A stretch of 15,301 bases of DNA from Lachnospiraceae bacterium (GTDB lineage Bacteria > Bacillota > Clostridia > Lachnospirales > Lachnospiraceae), in assembly GCA_900768755.1 (NCBI GenBank), contig CAAGDV010000015.1, positions 1-15,301 of the forward strand, given 5' to 3'. Below the pieces are notes generated by a model. The model saw only the letters and a list, made by a program, of their open reading frames with translations, was not told the origin of the DNA and made no database searches. Position numbers and translations under genes: made by a program. Positions 1-5,366 of this stretch are shown piece by piece (the stretch's first letter is position 1; each line of letters starts with the position of its first letter).

Positions 1-3
1 AAA

Positions 4-77
<74 letters not shown>

Positions 78-105
78 ATAGGTTTAATACAGTGTATTAA
101 CCGAG

Positions 106-176
106 AGCGGGTGATGGGAATCGAACCCACGTATCTAGCTTGGAAGGCTAGTGTTCTACCATTGAACTACACCCGC
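106..176 (-). tRNA. tRNA-Gly (anticodon UCC)
   Basis: A 71-nt cloverleaf on the minus strand has a perfect 7-bp acceptor stem (GCGGGTG/CACCCGC) and a discriminator T, as is usual for glycine tRNAs. The anticodon is TCC. No CCA is encoded. It sits 28 nt upstream of tRNA-Arg(UCU) and 19 nt downstream of tRNA-Pro, in one transcription unit. Confidence 0.97.
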
Positions 177-195
177 ATATAGATATTGATGCTAG

Positions 196-270
196 TCGGG
201 GTGACAGGATTCGAACCTGCGACCTCTTGATCCCAAATCAAGCGCTCTAGCCAAGCTGAGCCACACCCCG
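196..270 (-). tRNA. tRNA-Pro (anticodon UGG)
   Basis: A 75-nt cloverleaf on the minus strand has acceptor stem CGGGGTG/CACCCCG and discriminator A. The anticodon stem is CTTGA/TCAAG around loop TTTGGGA, giving anticodon TGG. No CCA is encoded. It is the first tRNA after the promoter at 297-325, with a predicted start of transcription about 20 nt upstream. Confidence 0.97.
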
Positions 271-296
271 TCTGTTTCTCATCAGACGCAAGTGTT

Positions 297-325
297 ATTA
301 TACTTTAGGGCATTGGGATTGTCAA
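297..325 (-). promoter_or_regulatory. Housekeeping (sigma-A type) promoter of the tRNA-Pro-Gly-Arg cluster
   Basis: On the minus strand the -35 box TTGACA (320-325) and -10 box TATAAT (297-302) both match the consensus perfectly and are separated by exactly 17 nt. Transcription should start near 290, just upstream of tRNA-Pro. The promoter lies in the 69-nt gap after the phosphodiesterase gene, and no terminator hairpin is visible before it. A perfect promoter fits the high demand for tRNA. Confidence 0.9.
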
Positions 326-339
326 CACTTTTTTTAAAT

Positions 340-822
340 TTATTCCAATTCCTTAAGCTCATAGCTCAAGCCGCCCTCATCGTCCGTAGTAGCGACAATG
401 TAGGTGTGTCTGTATCCGATTTGCCTGGGCTCCGAAAGACTTCCGGGGTTAAGGCATATTATCTCACCCACATCATCAATATCCGGTATATGGGTATGTC
501 CGTACATGACCACACTGCAGCCAAGACCTTTTGCCAGATGCTTTAATTCACGGGTGGAATGGCTCACCCCGTAGCGGTGGCCATGTGTGATAAAAGCTTT
601 ATGGTTGCCTAACATTATAACGCTCTCCTGCGGAAGCCTGGAAAAATAATCATTGTTGCCCGCAACAATGTAGGCAGGCACTCCTGTTTTGGCCTCAATC
701 TCCTCCGAGAGACGTCCGATGTCCCCGAGGTGGATTATCAAATCCAGAGGTGCCTCCCTCTGAACCGCTTTGTAAAAATACTCGTTGCGGTTATGTGTAT
801 CACTGACAATCAGGACTTTCAT
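340..822 (-). CDS. YfcE/MJ0936-family metallophosphoesterase
   Basis: This 160-residue protein belongs to the small two-metal calcineurin-like phosphoesterases that hydrolyse phosphodiesters. The metal-ligand motifs are visible in order: SDTH (7-10), LGD (32-34), GNND (55-58), THGH (79-82) and GHTH (108-111), followed by NPGS near residue 125. The length is normal for the family and there is no signal peptide, so it should be cytoplasmic. Its start codon overlaps the stop of the diphosphatase gene upstream by 4 nt (ATGA), so the two are probably translationally coupled. This gene ends the four-gene operon that starts at 4290. A phosphoesterase of this kind next to an RdgB homologue is a common Firmicute arrangement. 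The physiological substrate cannot be read from the sequence. Confidence 0.95.
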   Translation of the reverse strand: MKVLIVSDTHNRNEYFYKAVQREAPLDLIIHLGDIGRLSEEIEAKTGVPAYIVAGNNDYFSRLPQESVIMLGNHKAFITHGHRYGVSHSTRELKHLAKGLGCSVVMYGHTHIPDIDDVGEIICLNPGSLSEPRQIGYRHTYIVATTDDEGGLSYELKELE

Positions 823-1412
823 TTTATCAGTTTTCTCTCCTTAAGTATCTGTTTCATGGCCTGCAGAGCTTTGCCGCGGTGACTGATGGAGTTTTTGAGT
901 GCAGGGTCCATCTGTCCGGTGGTCATGCCGTACTCGGGCACGTACACAATCGGGTCGTAGCCGAAGCCGTTGGTTCCTGCGGGTTCTTTTGCAATTATTC
1001 CCTCGATTGTTCCGCGGGTGGTAATGACCTCTCCGTCCGGAAAAGCAGCTGCAATCACGCAGACAAAACGTGCGCTTCGCGCATCGCCCTCCACTCCCAA
1101 AAGACGCTCAATGAGGTTGGCATTTTTGATTTCATAGGGGGTGTCCTCGCCCATATATCTTGCGGAATATATCCCCGGTTCTTTGTTCAGCGCATCGATT
1201 TCCAGGCCGGAATCATCGGCAAAAACAAGCTGATCGGTGAGTTTACAGATGGCTTTAGCCTTGATGATAGCGTTCTCCTCAAAAGTAGTGCCGTCCTCAA
1301 CAATGTCGACGTCAATTCCGGCCTCCTTCATCGAGATTATCTCCTCTCCGATATCTCCGAGAATCTCTTTTATCTCGCGAAGTTTTCCCTGATTACCTGT
1401 TGCAAAAATCAT
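819..1412 (-). CDS. rdgB: XTP/dITP diphosphatase (RdgB/HAM1 family)
   Basis: The 197-residue product is a non-canonical purine NTP pyrophosphatase. It hydrolyses XTP, dITP and ITP to the monophosphate and pyrophosphate, which keeps deaminated purines out of DNA and RNA. Family motifs are the N-terminal ATGNQGK (4-10, usually T-x-N-x-x-K), FADDSGLEIDAL (64-75), PGIYSARY (79-86), and the late FGYDPIVYVP and SHRGKA blocks. The length matches the family. It starts 3 nt after the stop of the protease gene and overlaps the next gene by 4 nt, so it is in the middle of the operon. It is a cytoplasmic house-cleaning enzyme and its neighbours give no special role. Confidence 0.97.
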   Translation of the reverse strand: MIFATGNQGKLREIKEILGDIGEEIISMKEAGIDVDIVEDGTTFEENAIIKAKAICKLTDQLVFADDSGLEIDALNKEPGIYSARYMGEDTPYEIKNANLIERLLGVEGDARSARFVCVIAAAFPDGEVITTRGTIEGIIAKEPAGTNGFGYDPIVYVPEYGMTTGQMDPALKNSISHRGKALQAMKQILKERKLIK

Positions 1413-1415
1413 GTT

Positions 1416-3137
1416 CTATTCCTCTTTTCTTATGTTGTCGGTATACATCTTTAAGCAGATATTGCAATGCTGGGTGTTCTCAACGCGCTCCCAGTTGCGC
1501 CCGTTGGGACTTATATATCCCTCTCCGTCGTTAAGGTCAAAATCCCGGGTTGAGCTGTCAGAATAACATTCGATAGCAACCGGTTTTTTGGCGTTTGGGC
1601 TCTCAATATACACTATTATGCCATATTTGTTGCCGCCTGTCAGTTCTTTCGGGCTCTTTAAGTCAATCGTATAGAACCCCGCATTGGTCATGCTGCCCTC
1701 AGCCACAAGTTCCATGTTGGCAAATCCGGCAGGCGCGGGAACGACGTCCGCAAAATACACCTTGTAACGCGTGCCCGGTGTAGTTGCATAAAATCCTACG
1801 GCTTTAAGAAGCTCATCACTCTTTGCGGTATACACATTGGCAAAATACGCATACTCACGGTCATATCCCAGAAGCCCGACCCAGCCGAGACTGTCCGTCT
1901 GGTAAAGATTGTCATAATTGTCGTTGTTCTCAACCTTTGTATATACCAGATTGTGCATTCCTATATTGGTGTCATAGTATGACACGTAGAAAAATCCGTC
2001 GTCGCCAAAATCATCGCCCCAGCTGTTCACGCACAGAAACGCTCCGTCACCCACCGGCGGTGTTGCAAAATTATCCGCAGGATAAGAGTCATCCCAGCCC
2101 ACAATCACAATATCGTGGTTGGCTTTCTTTGTGCCGATATAACAGTATGTGCTGTTGGCTGAATTATAATATGCGCCGTCAAGACCGTTTGCATTCAAGG
2201 TGTTCATATATAGCGAGCTCTGAACTCCGCCGTAAAGAAAAACAGCTTTTTTGATTCCGTCATAATCTTTTCCCGGAATTATCTGCATCTCCTGAACATG
2301 CACCGCCGGCTCTACCCCGTCAGGAGAATATCCGTCTCCGTACGGGTCCTGTTCCTCGTACACAGGTCCCTTCCACGACGCAAGATATGCCATTGTCATG
2401 TTAAACTCACCGCCGTCATTCTGCGAAAGACTGTACCCGTTCTTCTGCGTGAGATGGTCCTCAGAAAAATCCACTGCGTGATACGGAAGCATGCTGCTCT
2501 CAAGTGCCGTGAGGGATGCAAAAGCCCAGCAGGTTCCCAGATTAGCCTGGTCTTTTACACTGCCTACTCTTCCGCACTCTCTGTAATCATACTTAAAAGG
2601 ATATATTTTGCCGTCGGCATTTCTGTTCCTCAACGATGCAACGGCAAGCTGCGGATTCCATTCGTAATCATATCCGAGATATTTTGCCACCGTTTCAAGA
2701 GGGACATACATACCCTGTTCATTCAAGGTCACCCTGCCCAAAAGTTCTTCTTTCGCGTCATTTCGTACAACATAATCACAGCCTGATTCAAAAACAACCT
2801 TGTCGCTGCCTTTTTCCATAAGCACCCTGCTGTCTGTGTATCGTGACACCGCGCAGTTAATCATTCTGCCTGCATAATCCGTCCGAACCATGATATTCAT
2901 ATCATCGTCCAGGTAAAGCTCTTTACGGCCGGGGGTATACTCCCCGCCGTCAACCACTACTTTGATGGTGCCGCAGTTAACCCCGTTAACCAGCAGTCTG
3001 TTAAGCGTGTCGCATTCCGCAATACCAAAGTCAGAGGCAACTATTGCCGTATGCCCAAATGATTCAATATATTTAATTCCAATTGTAACCAGAACGGCCG
3101 TAATCACCACGGCCATCAGTTTCAATCTTTTCTGCAT
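1416..3137 (-). CDS. Exported papain-family (C1A) cysteine protease with lectin-like C-terminal region
   Basis: The 573-residue protein starts with a short basic stretch and a hydrophobic segment (residues about 7-20), a signal peptide or membrane anchor, so the rest should face outward. Residues about 45-170 resemble a duplicated copper-amine-oxidase N-terminal-like stalk, including YVPLETVAKYLGY. The papain-like domain follows (about 175-395), with oxyanion Gln197, nucleophile Cys203 (LGTCWAFA), His341 (ANHDIVIVGW) and Asn371 (VNSWG) all present, so it is predicted active. The C-terminal ~170 residues fit the lectin-like domain that often follows such bacterial C1 domains, which would bind a surface or carbohydrate target. 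It lies between a methyltransferase gene (7 nt) and rdgB (3 nt), an odd place for an exported protease. A weak GAGGT ribosome binding site precedes the ATG. Confidence 0.93.
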   Translation of the reverse strand: MQKRLKLMAVVITAVLVTIGIKYIESFGHTAIVASDFGIAECDTLNRLLVNGVNCGTIKVVVDGGEYTPGRKELYLDDDMNIMVRTDYAGRMINCAVSRYTDSRVLMEKGSDKVVFESGCDYVVRNDAKEELLGRVTLNEQGMYVPLETVAKYLGYDYEWNPQLAVASLRNRNADGKIYPFKYDYRECGRVGSVKDQANLGTCWAFASLTALESSMLPYHAVDFSEDHLTQKNGYSLSQNDGGEFNMTMAYLASWKGPVYEEQDPYGDGYSPDGVEPAVHVQEMQIIPGKDYDGIKKAVFLYGGVQSSLYMNTLNANGLDGAYYNSANSTYCYIGTKKANHDIVIVGWDDSYPADNFATPPVGDGAFLCVNSWGDDFGDDGFFYVSYYDTNIGMHNLVYTKVENNDNYDNLYQTDSLGWVGLLGYDREYAYFANVYTAKSDELLKAVGFYATTPGTRYKVYFADVVPAPAGFANMELVAEGSMTNAGFYTIDLKSPKELTGGNKYGIIVYIESPNAKKPVAIECYSDSSTRDFDLNDGEGYISPNGRNWERVENTQHCNICLKMYTDNIRKEE

Positions 3138-3144
3138 TTCTACC

Positions 3145-4290
3145 TCATCTCTTCACATCTGGTTTCGGACCCATAAACTGGTAAAAGAACGTTTTAATCA
3201 TTCCGTTATATATTTTACGGTTCCTGTCAGCTTTTCTGCCGATGTATTTCTCGGCTTCATCATATGAAGTAATCATGTACAAAGACCATGTGTCCATGAG
3301 TCTCATGCGCTCGCCAAGCGTCCGGTATATCGCGGGAAGCGCCTCGCGTTCCTCGAGCCGCTCGCCGTAAGGCGGGTTGGTAATCACAAAACCGTATCTG
3401 CCGTGATGCGAGAGTTCGCTGACCGGGCGTCTCTGAATGTGTACAAGTTCTTCAACACCTGCCCTTTTTGCATTCTCCCTCGCAACCTTTATCACCTCGG
3501 GGTCAATGTCATAGCCCTGAATATCACACTGTATATCTTTGTCAATCCGCTCGCGCGCTTCATCGATTGCGTCATACCAGAGCTTACGCTCGATAAAATT
3601 GTCCCACTTTTCCGAGGTGAATGAGCGGTTCATTCCCGGCGCAATGTCCGCCGCAATCATAGCCGCCTCAATGAGAAAAGTTCCGCTTCCGCAGAATGGG
3701 TCCAAAAGAATTCTGTCTTTCTTCCACGGTGTAAGCATAATCAAAGCCGCCGCCAGTGTTTCAGAGATTGGCGCCTTTCCCGCCATGGTACGGTAACCTC
3801 TTTTGTGCAGGGATTCCCCTGTTGTGTCAAGGCACACCGTAACCTCGTCTTTGTTGATAAAAACCCTGACCGGATAATCCGCTCCCGTCTCAGGAAACCA
3901 CTCTACATCGTAGCGCATTCTCAAACGGTCAACCATCGCTTTTTTAACTATGGACTGGATGTCGGACGGGCTGAAAAGCTTACTGTTGACCGTGTTGGCT
4001 TTAGTGACCCAGAATCTGGCGTCCGCAGGGATAAATTCTTCCCACGGGCACGCCTTGACATTCTCAAACAACTCATCGTATGTATACGCCTTAAATCTTC
4101 CCACGCATATCAGGACTCGCTCCGCAGTCCTAAGAAAAACATTGGCACGGCACACCGCATCGGCATCACCGACAAAGGTCACTCTGCCGTCCTCCACCCG
4201 GTCAATTTCATACCCCAGATCATATATTTCTCTTTTTAAAACCGCCTCAAGCCCGAAATGGCAGGGCAAAATAATGGGAAATGTTTTCAT
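3145..4290 (-). CDS. THUMP-domain class I methyltransferase (RlmL/YpsC-like, COG0116 type)
   Basis: The 381-residue protein has an N-terminal THUMP RNA-binding domain (about 45-160) and a Rossmann methyltransferase domain. The SAM-binding motif is DPFCGSGTFLIEAA (197-210) and the catalytic N6/N2-amine motif is NPPYG (305-309). This matches the family of 23S rRNA guanine-N2 methyltransferases (the RlmL half of E. coli RlmKL; YpsC in Bacillus). It has the stand-alone Gram-positive form without the RlmK half. The predicted substrate is 23S rRNA, but the exact nucleotide is inferred from the family. An AGAGG ribosome binding site sits 5 nt upstream of the ATG. It is the first gene of the operon driven from 4318-4346. 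Confidence 0.93.
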   Translation of the reverse strand: MKTFPIILPCHFGLEAVLKREIYDLGYEIDRVEDGRVTFVGDADAVCRANVFLRTAERVLICVGRFKAYTYDELFENVKACPWEEFIPADARFWVTKANTVNSKLFSPSDIQSIVKKAMVDRLRMRYDVEWFPETGADYPVRVFINKDEVTVCLDTTGESLHKRGYRTMAGKAPISETLAAALIMLTPWKKDRILLDPFCGSGTFLIEAAMIAADIAPGMNRSFTSEKWDNFIERKLWYDAIDEARERIDKDIQCDIQGYDIDPEVIKVARENAKRAGVEELVHIQRRPVSELSHHGRYGFVITNPPYGERLEEREALPAIYRTLGERMRLMDTWSLYMITSYDEAEKYIGRKADRNRKIYNGMIKTFFYQFMGPKPDVKR

Positions 4291-4317
4291 CTGTACCTCT
4301 CAAAGTCTTTTGTCTAT

Positions 4318-4346
4318 AATATAGTGCCTGTATGCCCCTATGTCAA
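4318..4346 (-). promoter_or_regulatory. Promoter of the methyltransferase-protease-rdgB-phosphodiesterase operon
   Basis: On the minus strand TTGACA (4341-4346, perfect) and TATATT (4318-4323, five of six) are 17 nt apart. The start of transcription should be near 4311, about 20 nt upstream of the methyltransferase ATG. The -35 box lies inside the last codons of the rhodanese gene, so the operon has its own promoter and need not depend on rhodanese transcription. Confidence 0.85.
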
Positions 4347-4643
4347 ATGGTTCTTTTTGTATGCGTCATATCCGCCTATCATGGCTTTAACCACATAGCC
4401 TCGGTCGTAGAGCTCCTTCGCGGCGAGGAGTCCCGTACCCCCGCTCCGGCAGTACAGAATAAGTATCAGATCCCTCGGCATCTTGTTATATTCCTTTGAC
4501 AATTTGGAAAATGGTATGTTGATTGCATTCTCAATATGTCCCTCGTCAAATTCTTTCGGCGTCCTTATGTCAATAATCAAAGCTTTTTTGCTGTGTACAT
4601 AGCGTTCTATCTGCGTCGGTGATATTGTCTCAAATCTAAGCAT
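4338..4643 (-). CDS. Single-domain rhodanese-like sulfurtransferase
   Basis: The 101-residue protein is one rhodanese domain with no signal peptide, similar in size to GlpE/PspE. The active-site loop is YCRSGGTG with catalytic Cys65, which would carry the persulfide. DIRTPKEFDEGHI (25-37) is the standard CH2A-type motif and INIPFSKL follows. It should transfer sulfur from a donor such as thiosulfate to an acceptor, in the cytoplasm. Genes around it do not identify the partner. The ribosome binding site is weak (a GGGGG run 7-8 nt before the ATG). A possible promoter overlaps the hairpin upstream (4690-4714). It ends in TAG at 4338, inside the -35 region of the next operon. Confidence 0.93.
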   Translation of the reverse strand: MLRFETISPTQIERYVHSKKALIIDIRTPKEFDEGHIENAINIPFSKLSKEYNKMPRDLILILYCRSGGTGLLAAKELYDRGYVVKAMIGGYDAYKKNHLT

Positions 4644-4678
4644 TATAAAGCCCCCGAATCAAAAATAATAATATTATA

Positions 4679-4706
4679 ATATTCACGTAGGGAGCCTTTG
4701 TGTCAA
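4679..4706 (-). promoter_or_regulatory. Possible promoter of the rhodanese gene, overlapping a hairpin
   Basis: On the minus strand a perfect TTGACA lies at 4701-4706, within the loop and second arm of the 4690-4714 hairpin. The AT-rich -10 area is ambiguous. AATATT lies 17 nt downstream and TATTAT 19 nt downstream, and TATAAT lies at 22 nt (4673-4678), which is too far. A TG dinucleotide sits just before the first option. The region is the only one upstream of the rhodanese gene, so a promoter here is plausible, but the spacing is not ideal. Confidence 0.4.
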
Positions 4707-4714
4707 AGGCTCCC
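4690..4714 (-). terminator. Strong hairpin after the tetrapeptide-repeat gene, probable terminator
   Basis: An 11-bp perfect stem (GGGAGCCTTTG/CAAAGGCTCCC) with a 3-nt loop starts 8 nt after the TAG of the small gene. On the minus strand the next bases are TACGTGAAT, so there is no proper U-run. It may terminate inefficiently or act mainly as a 3' stabiliser. On the plus strand it is followed by GCGGTAAAC, which is worse. The hairpin is clear; its role as a terminator is inference. Confidence 0.55.
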
Positions 4715-4722
4715 GCGGTAAA

Positions 4723-4881
4723 CTATCTTGTGCTGTTCTTTGAACAATTCTTAGAAGAGTTGCTGCTGTCATTCTTTGTGTCGTTTTTTGTCGTGTTATC
4801 CGACTCATTCATTACACTGTTTTTTGAGTCATTCTTCGATGAATTCATGGAATTGTTCTTTGTTGTGTTTTTTCCAGCCAT
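4723..4881 (-). CDS. 52-residue Asn/Ser/Lys tetrapeptide-repeat protein, possible spore protein
   Basis: I recognise no named family. The ATG at 4881 is chosen because a perfect AAGGAGG lies at 4888-4894, 6 nt upstream; the longer frame from 4980 has no such site and would bury both this site and the promoter in coding sequence. The 52-residue product has Asn at residues 5, 9, 13, 17, 21, 25, 29, 33, 37, 41, 45 and 49, that is, twelve tandem tetrads with consensus [S/T/D]-[S/T]-K-N. There are 13 Asn, 12 Ser, 8 Lys and 6 Thr, a single Cys (46), and no aromatic, Leu or Ile residues, so it is probably disordered. No signal peptide is seen. A sigma-G-like promoter (4922-4951) suggests forespore expression, as for small acid-soluble spore proteins, with which it shares small size and polar composition but no sequence motif I can see. 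Confidence 0.75.
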   Translation of the reverse strand: MAGKNTTKNNSMNSSKNDSKNSVMNESDNTTKNDTKNDSSNSSKNCSKNSTR

Positions 4882-4921
4882 AATGTGCCTCCTTGTCAGT
4901 GCAACTTTTGTTGCCCAACAA

Positions 4922-4951
4922 TAATATGCACACAAAAAAGTTTTTTTATAC
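4922..4951 (-). promoter_or_regulatory. Sigma-G/sigma-F-like (forespore) promoter of the tetrapeptide-repeat gene
   Basis: On the minus strand GTATA (4947-4951) and CATATTA (4922-4928) are separated by exactly 18 nt. This fits the Bacillus sigma-G consensus as I know it (GHATR, 18 nt, CATnnTA). The expected start near 4915 leaves a ~30-nt leader with a small hairpin (GCAAC/GTTGC) before the AAGGAGG. No good sigma-A alternative is visible: a TATTAT overlaps the -10 but has no -35. The region is very AT-rich, so a chance match is possible. Confidence 0.5.
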
Positions 4952-4965
4952 TTAAAAAAATATCT

Positions 4966-4993
4966 TGCATTTTTTGACAAAATGTGATATATT
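4966..4993 (+). promoter_or_regulatory. Candidate extended -10 promoter of the C-rich RNA
   Basis: On the plus strand an extended -10 element TGATATATT (4985-4993; five of six for TATAAT, plus the TG) is preceded by a weak -35 TTGCAT (4966-4971) 16 nt upstream. Transcription would start near 5000-5001 at GG, exactly at the foot of the first hairpin. A perfect TTGACA at 4974-4979 is present but has no fitting -10. Confidence 0.4.
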
Positions 4994-5000
4994 TCTATTC

Positions 5001-5104
5001 GGTAAGGGTAAGGACGATATTACTCTTACTGTAACCCCTTATTAATTATTTATACTCCCCTCATGGACAGCAAGTGACTCCCCTCGCTTGCTGTTCTACT
5101 TTTT
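5001..5104 (+). ncRNA. Candidate small RNA with three C-rich motifs
   Basis: No open reading frame of note is present, but the plus strand has ordered structure. Hairpin 1 is a 10-bp stem (5002-5011 with 5020-5029, one G-T pair) with an 8-nt loop. Then comes an AT-rich single-stranded stretch with ACCCCTT (5034-5040) and ACTCCCCTC (5054-5062). Hairpin 2 has a 12-bp stem (5065-5076 with 5085-5096, two G-T pairs) whose loop carries a second ACTCCCCTC (5077-5085), followed by TACTTTTT, like an intrinsic terminator. C-rich unpaired motifs of this kind are used by several Firmicute sRNAs to cover Shine-Dalgarno sequences. UAAGGG in hairpin 1 can also pair with CCCUUA (5036-5041). The minus strand of the same region lacks a terminator. 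The family is not identified. Confidence 0.5.
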
Positions 5105-5160
5105 AGAAAAAGCACCCAATCGTAATTTTCTACATTATTGTGTCCGGTTGCATTCCTCAT

Positions 5161-5195
5161 AAAAGAAAAAAGACTGCCGATTCAATCGACAGCCT
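5161..5195 (-). terminator. Intrinsic terminator of tRNA-Arg(ACG)
   Basis: On the minus strand an 11-bp stem (AGGCTGTCGAT with ATCGGCAGTCT, two G-T pairs) and a 3-nt loop are followed by TTTTTTCTTTT. It begins 8 nt after the tRNA 3' end. It would also stop read-through from the hydrogenase operon. Confidence 0.9.
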
Positions 5196-5203
5196 GTATC
5201 CAA

Positions 5204-5277
5204 CGCGCCAGAGAGGATTCGAACCCCCGACACCACGGTCCGTAGCCGTGCGCTCTATCCAGCTGAGCTACTAGCGC
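5204..5277 (-). tRNA. tRNA-Arg (anticodon ACG)
   Basis: A 74-nt cloverleaf on the minus strand has acceptor stem GCGCTAG/CTGGCGC (one T-G pair) and discriminator G. The anticodon stem CACGG/CCGTG encloses loop CTACGGA with anticodon ACG, expected to be edited to ICG by TadA. No CCA is encoded. It has its own promoter (5308-5336) and terminator (5161-5195), so it forms a single-gene unit. Confidence 0.97.
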
Positions 5278-5307
5278 ATCCGTTGCAGAACTTCTACAAC
5301 ATTAAGA

Positions 5308-5336
5308 ATTCTACAATGTTTATCGACTTATGTCAA
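5308..5336 (-). promoter_or_regulatory. Promoter of tRNA-Arg(ACG)
   Basis: On the minus strand TTGACA (5331-5336, perfect) and TAGAAT (5308-5313, five of six) are 17 nt apart. The start should be near 5301, about 24 nt upstream of the tRNA. The promoter begins only about 30 nt after the hypE stop codon. Confidence 0.88.
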
Positions 5337-5366
5337 GTGTTTTTTGCTTAAGGCGAAGAAAATATG

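Noticed and set aside
4700..4924. Plus-strand hydrophobic 74-codon open frame rich in Phe and Leu
   Set aside because: It is the antisense shadow of the Asn/Lys/Ser repeat codons and has no ribosome binding site.
4882..4980. A 33-codon N-terminal extension of the small Asn-rich gene (start at 4980)
   Set aside because: No ribosome binding site precedes the 4980 start. The extension has a composition unlike the repeat part and would make the perfect AAGGAGG at 4888-4894 and the promoter lie inside the gene.
5063..5077. A four-codon mini-frame (ATG to TGA) inside the candidate RNA
   Set aside because: It has no ribosome binding site at a usable distance and lies in hairpin 2. The region is better explained as structured RNA.
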